64,000 bases of DNA. Origin: RECM01 sp047921215. GTDB taxonomy: Bacteria; Bacteroidota; Rhodothermia; Balneolales; Cyclonatronaceae. Position numbers and translations under genes: made by a program. The DNA lies in NCBI GenBank assembly GCA_047921215.1, contig JBLRWO010000022.1:1-64000 (forward strand). Direction: 5' to 3'. Shown piece after piece: positions 63,953 to 64,000 of the stretch. Below the pieces are notes generated by a model. It was not told where the DNA came from. It worked only from the letters and a program-made list of their open reading frames with translations, and ran no database searches. Position 1 is the stretch's first letter, and every line of letters starts with the position of its first letter.

Positions 63953-64000
63953 TTAACCTTCAAATACTTTTTTGAGCGTTATGCCACGGCGCTGGGCAAT
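63953..64000 (-). CDS. rpsE: 30S ribosomal protein S5, C-terminal fragment
   Basis: The right edge cuts this gene; only the last 15 codons are visible: IAQRRGITLKKVFEG then TAA. The 'AxxRGxxxxxVxxG' ending resembles the S5 C-terminus and not L30, which ends in an acidic valine-rich strand. Identity rests on this short match and its place upstream of rplO. Confidence 0.6.
   Translation of the reverse strand: MAQRRGITLKKVFEG

Overview
The window looks like a chromosomal segment from a Gram-negative member of the Bacteroidota/Balneolota-Rhodothermota assemblage, with GC content near 50%. The evidence is two secreted proteins ending in the 'NYPNPFNP...YDLLGR' type of C-terminal sorting module, an STN-type outer-membrane receptor beside FecI/FecR, a BamA-like barrel, several start codons without a Shine-Dalgarno sequence, and class III fructose-bisphosphatase. 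The lineage is inferred from gene content only. No rRNA, tRNA, CRISPR array, transposase or phage gene was seen.

Layout. 1-3.8 kb: nrfH-nrfA-resB-ccsA, respiratory nitrite ammonification plus cytochrome c maturation, all on the minus strand. 4.2-9.2 kb: ferric-reductase-like flavocytochrome, a zinc metalloprotease, a YoaK-like membrane protein. 9.4-16.6 kb: class III FBPase, a lipoprotein preceded by a 5/10-bp tandem repeat, an M24 peptidase and PEP carboxylase. 16.6-21.3 kb: a PmoA-like (DUF6807) protein, a Tat-exported aldo/keto reductase, a gene split by a G8 homopolymer, and a DUF1326 gene under a strong palindrome. 21.4-24.7 kb: ECF sigma factor plus Ser/Thr kinase-TPR protein. 25-30.7 kb: a large golvesin-domain secreted protein between decayed genes (DUF4242, ECF sigma, methyltransferase and others).

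30.7-35.5 kb: probable operon egtB-egtD-(Rieske/glutamate-synthase fusion)-unknown gene, the most interesting block. It links ergothioneine synthesis to an unusual iron-sulfur flavoenzyme and a protein of unknown function. 36-41 kb: mutS2, an M23 peptidase with sorting domain, an SdiA-regulated-like lipoprotein. 41.2-45.7 kb: fecI-fecR-STN receptor. 46-48.7 kb: small secreted and membrane proteins, a BamA-like barrel and a CMD/AhpD protein. 48.9-52.1 kb: amylosucrase carrying a C-terminal starch-binding domain plus fructokinase, a compact sucrose-to-glucan module. 52.3-56.5 kb: dnaN, SAM hydroxide adenosyltransferase and an OmpR/histidine-kinase pair. 56.9-57.6 kb: NAD(P)-binding oxidoreductase and a bidirectional terminator. 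57.6-64 kb: end of the ribosomal protein superoperon on the minus strand (rpsE-rplO-secY-map-infA-rpmJ-rpsM-rpsK-rpsD-rpoA-rplQ). rpmD is missing from its usual place, L36 has no cysteines and L17 has a 169-residue tail.

Functional threads: anaerobic nitrite respiration (nrf, CcsA/ResB), redox defence (EgtB/EgtD, CMD protein), cell-surface signalling (two ECF systems and one two-component system) and sucrose/glucan metabolism. The densest odd material lies at 19-20 kb, 24.7-30.7 kb and in the egt operon.
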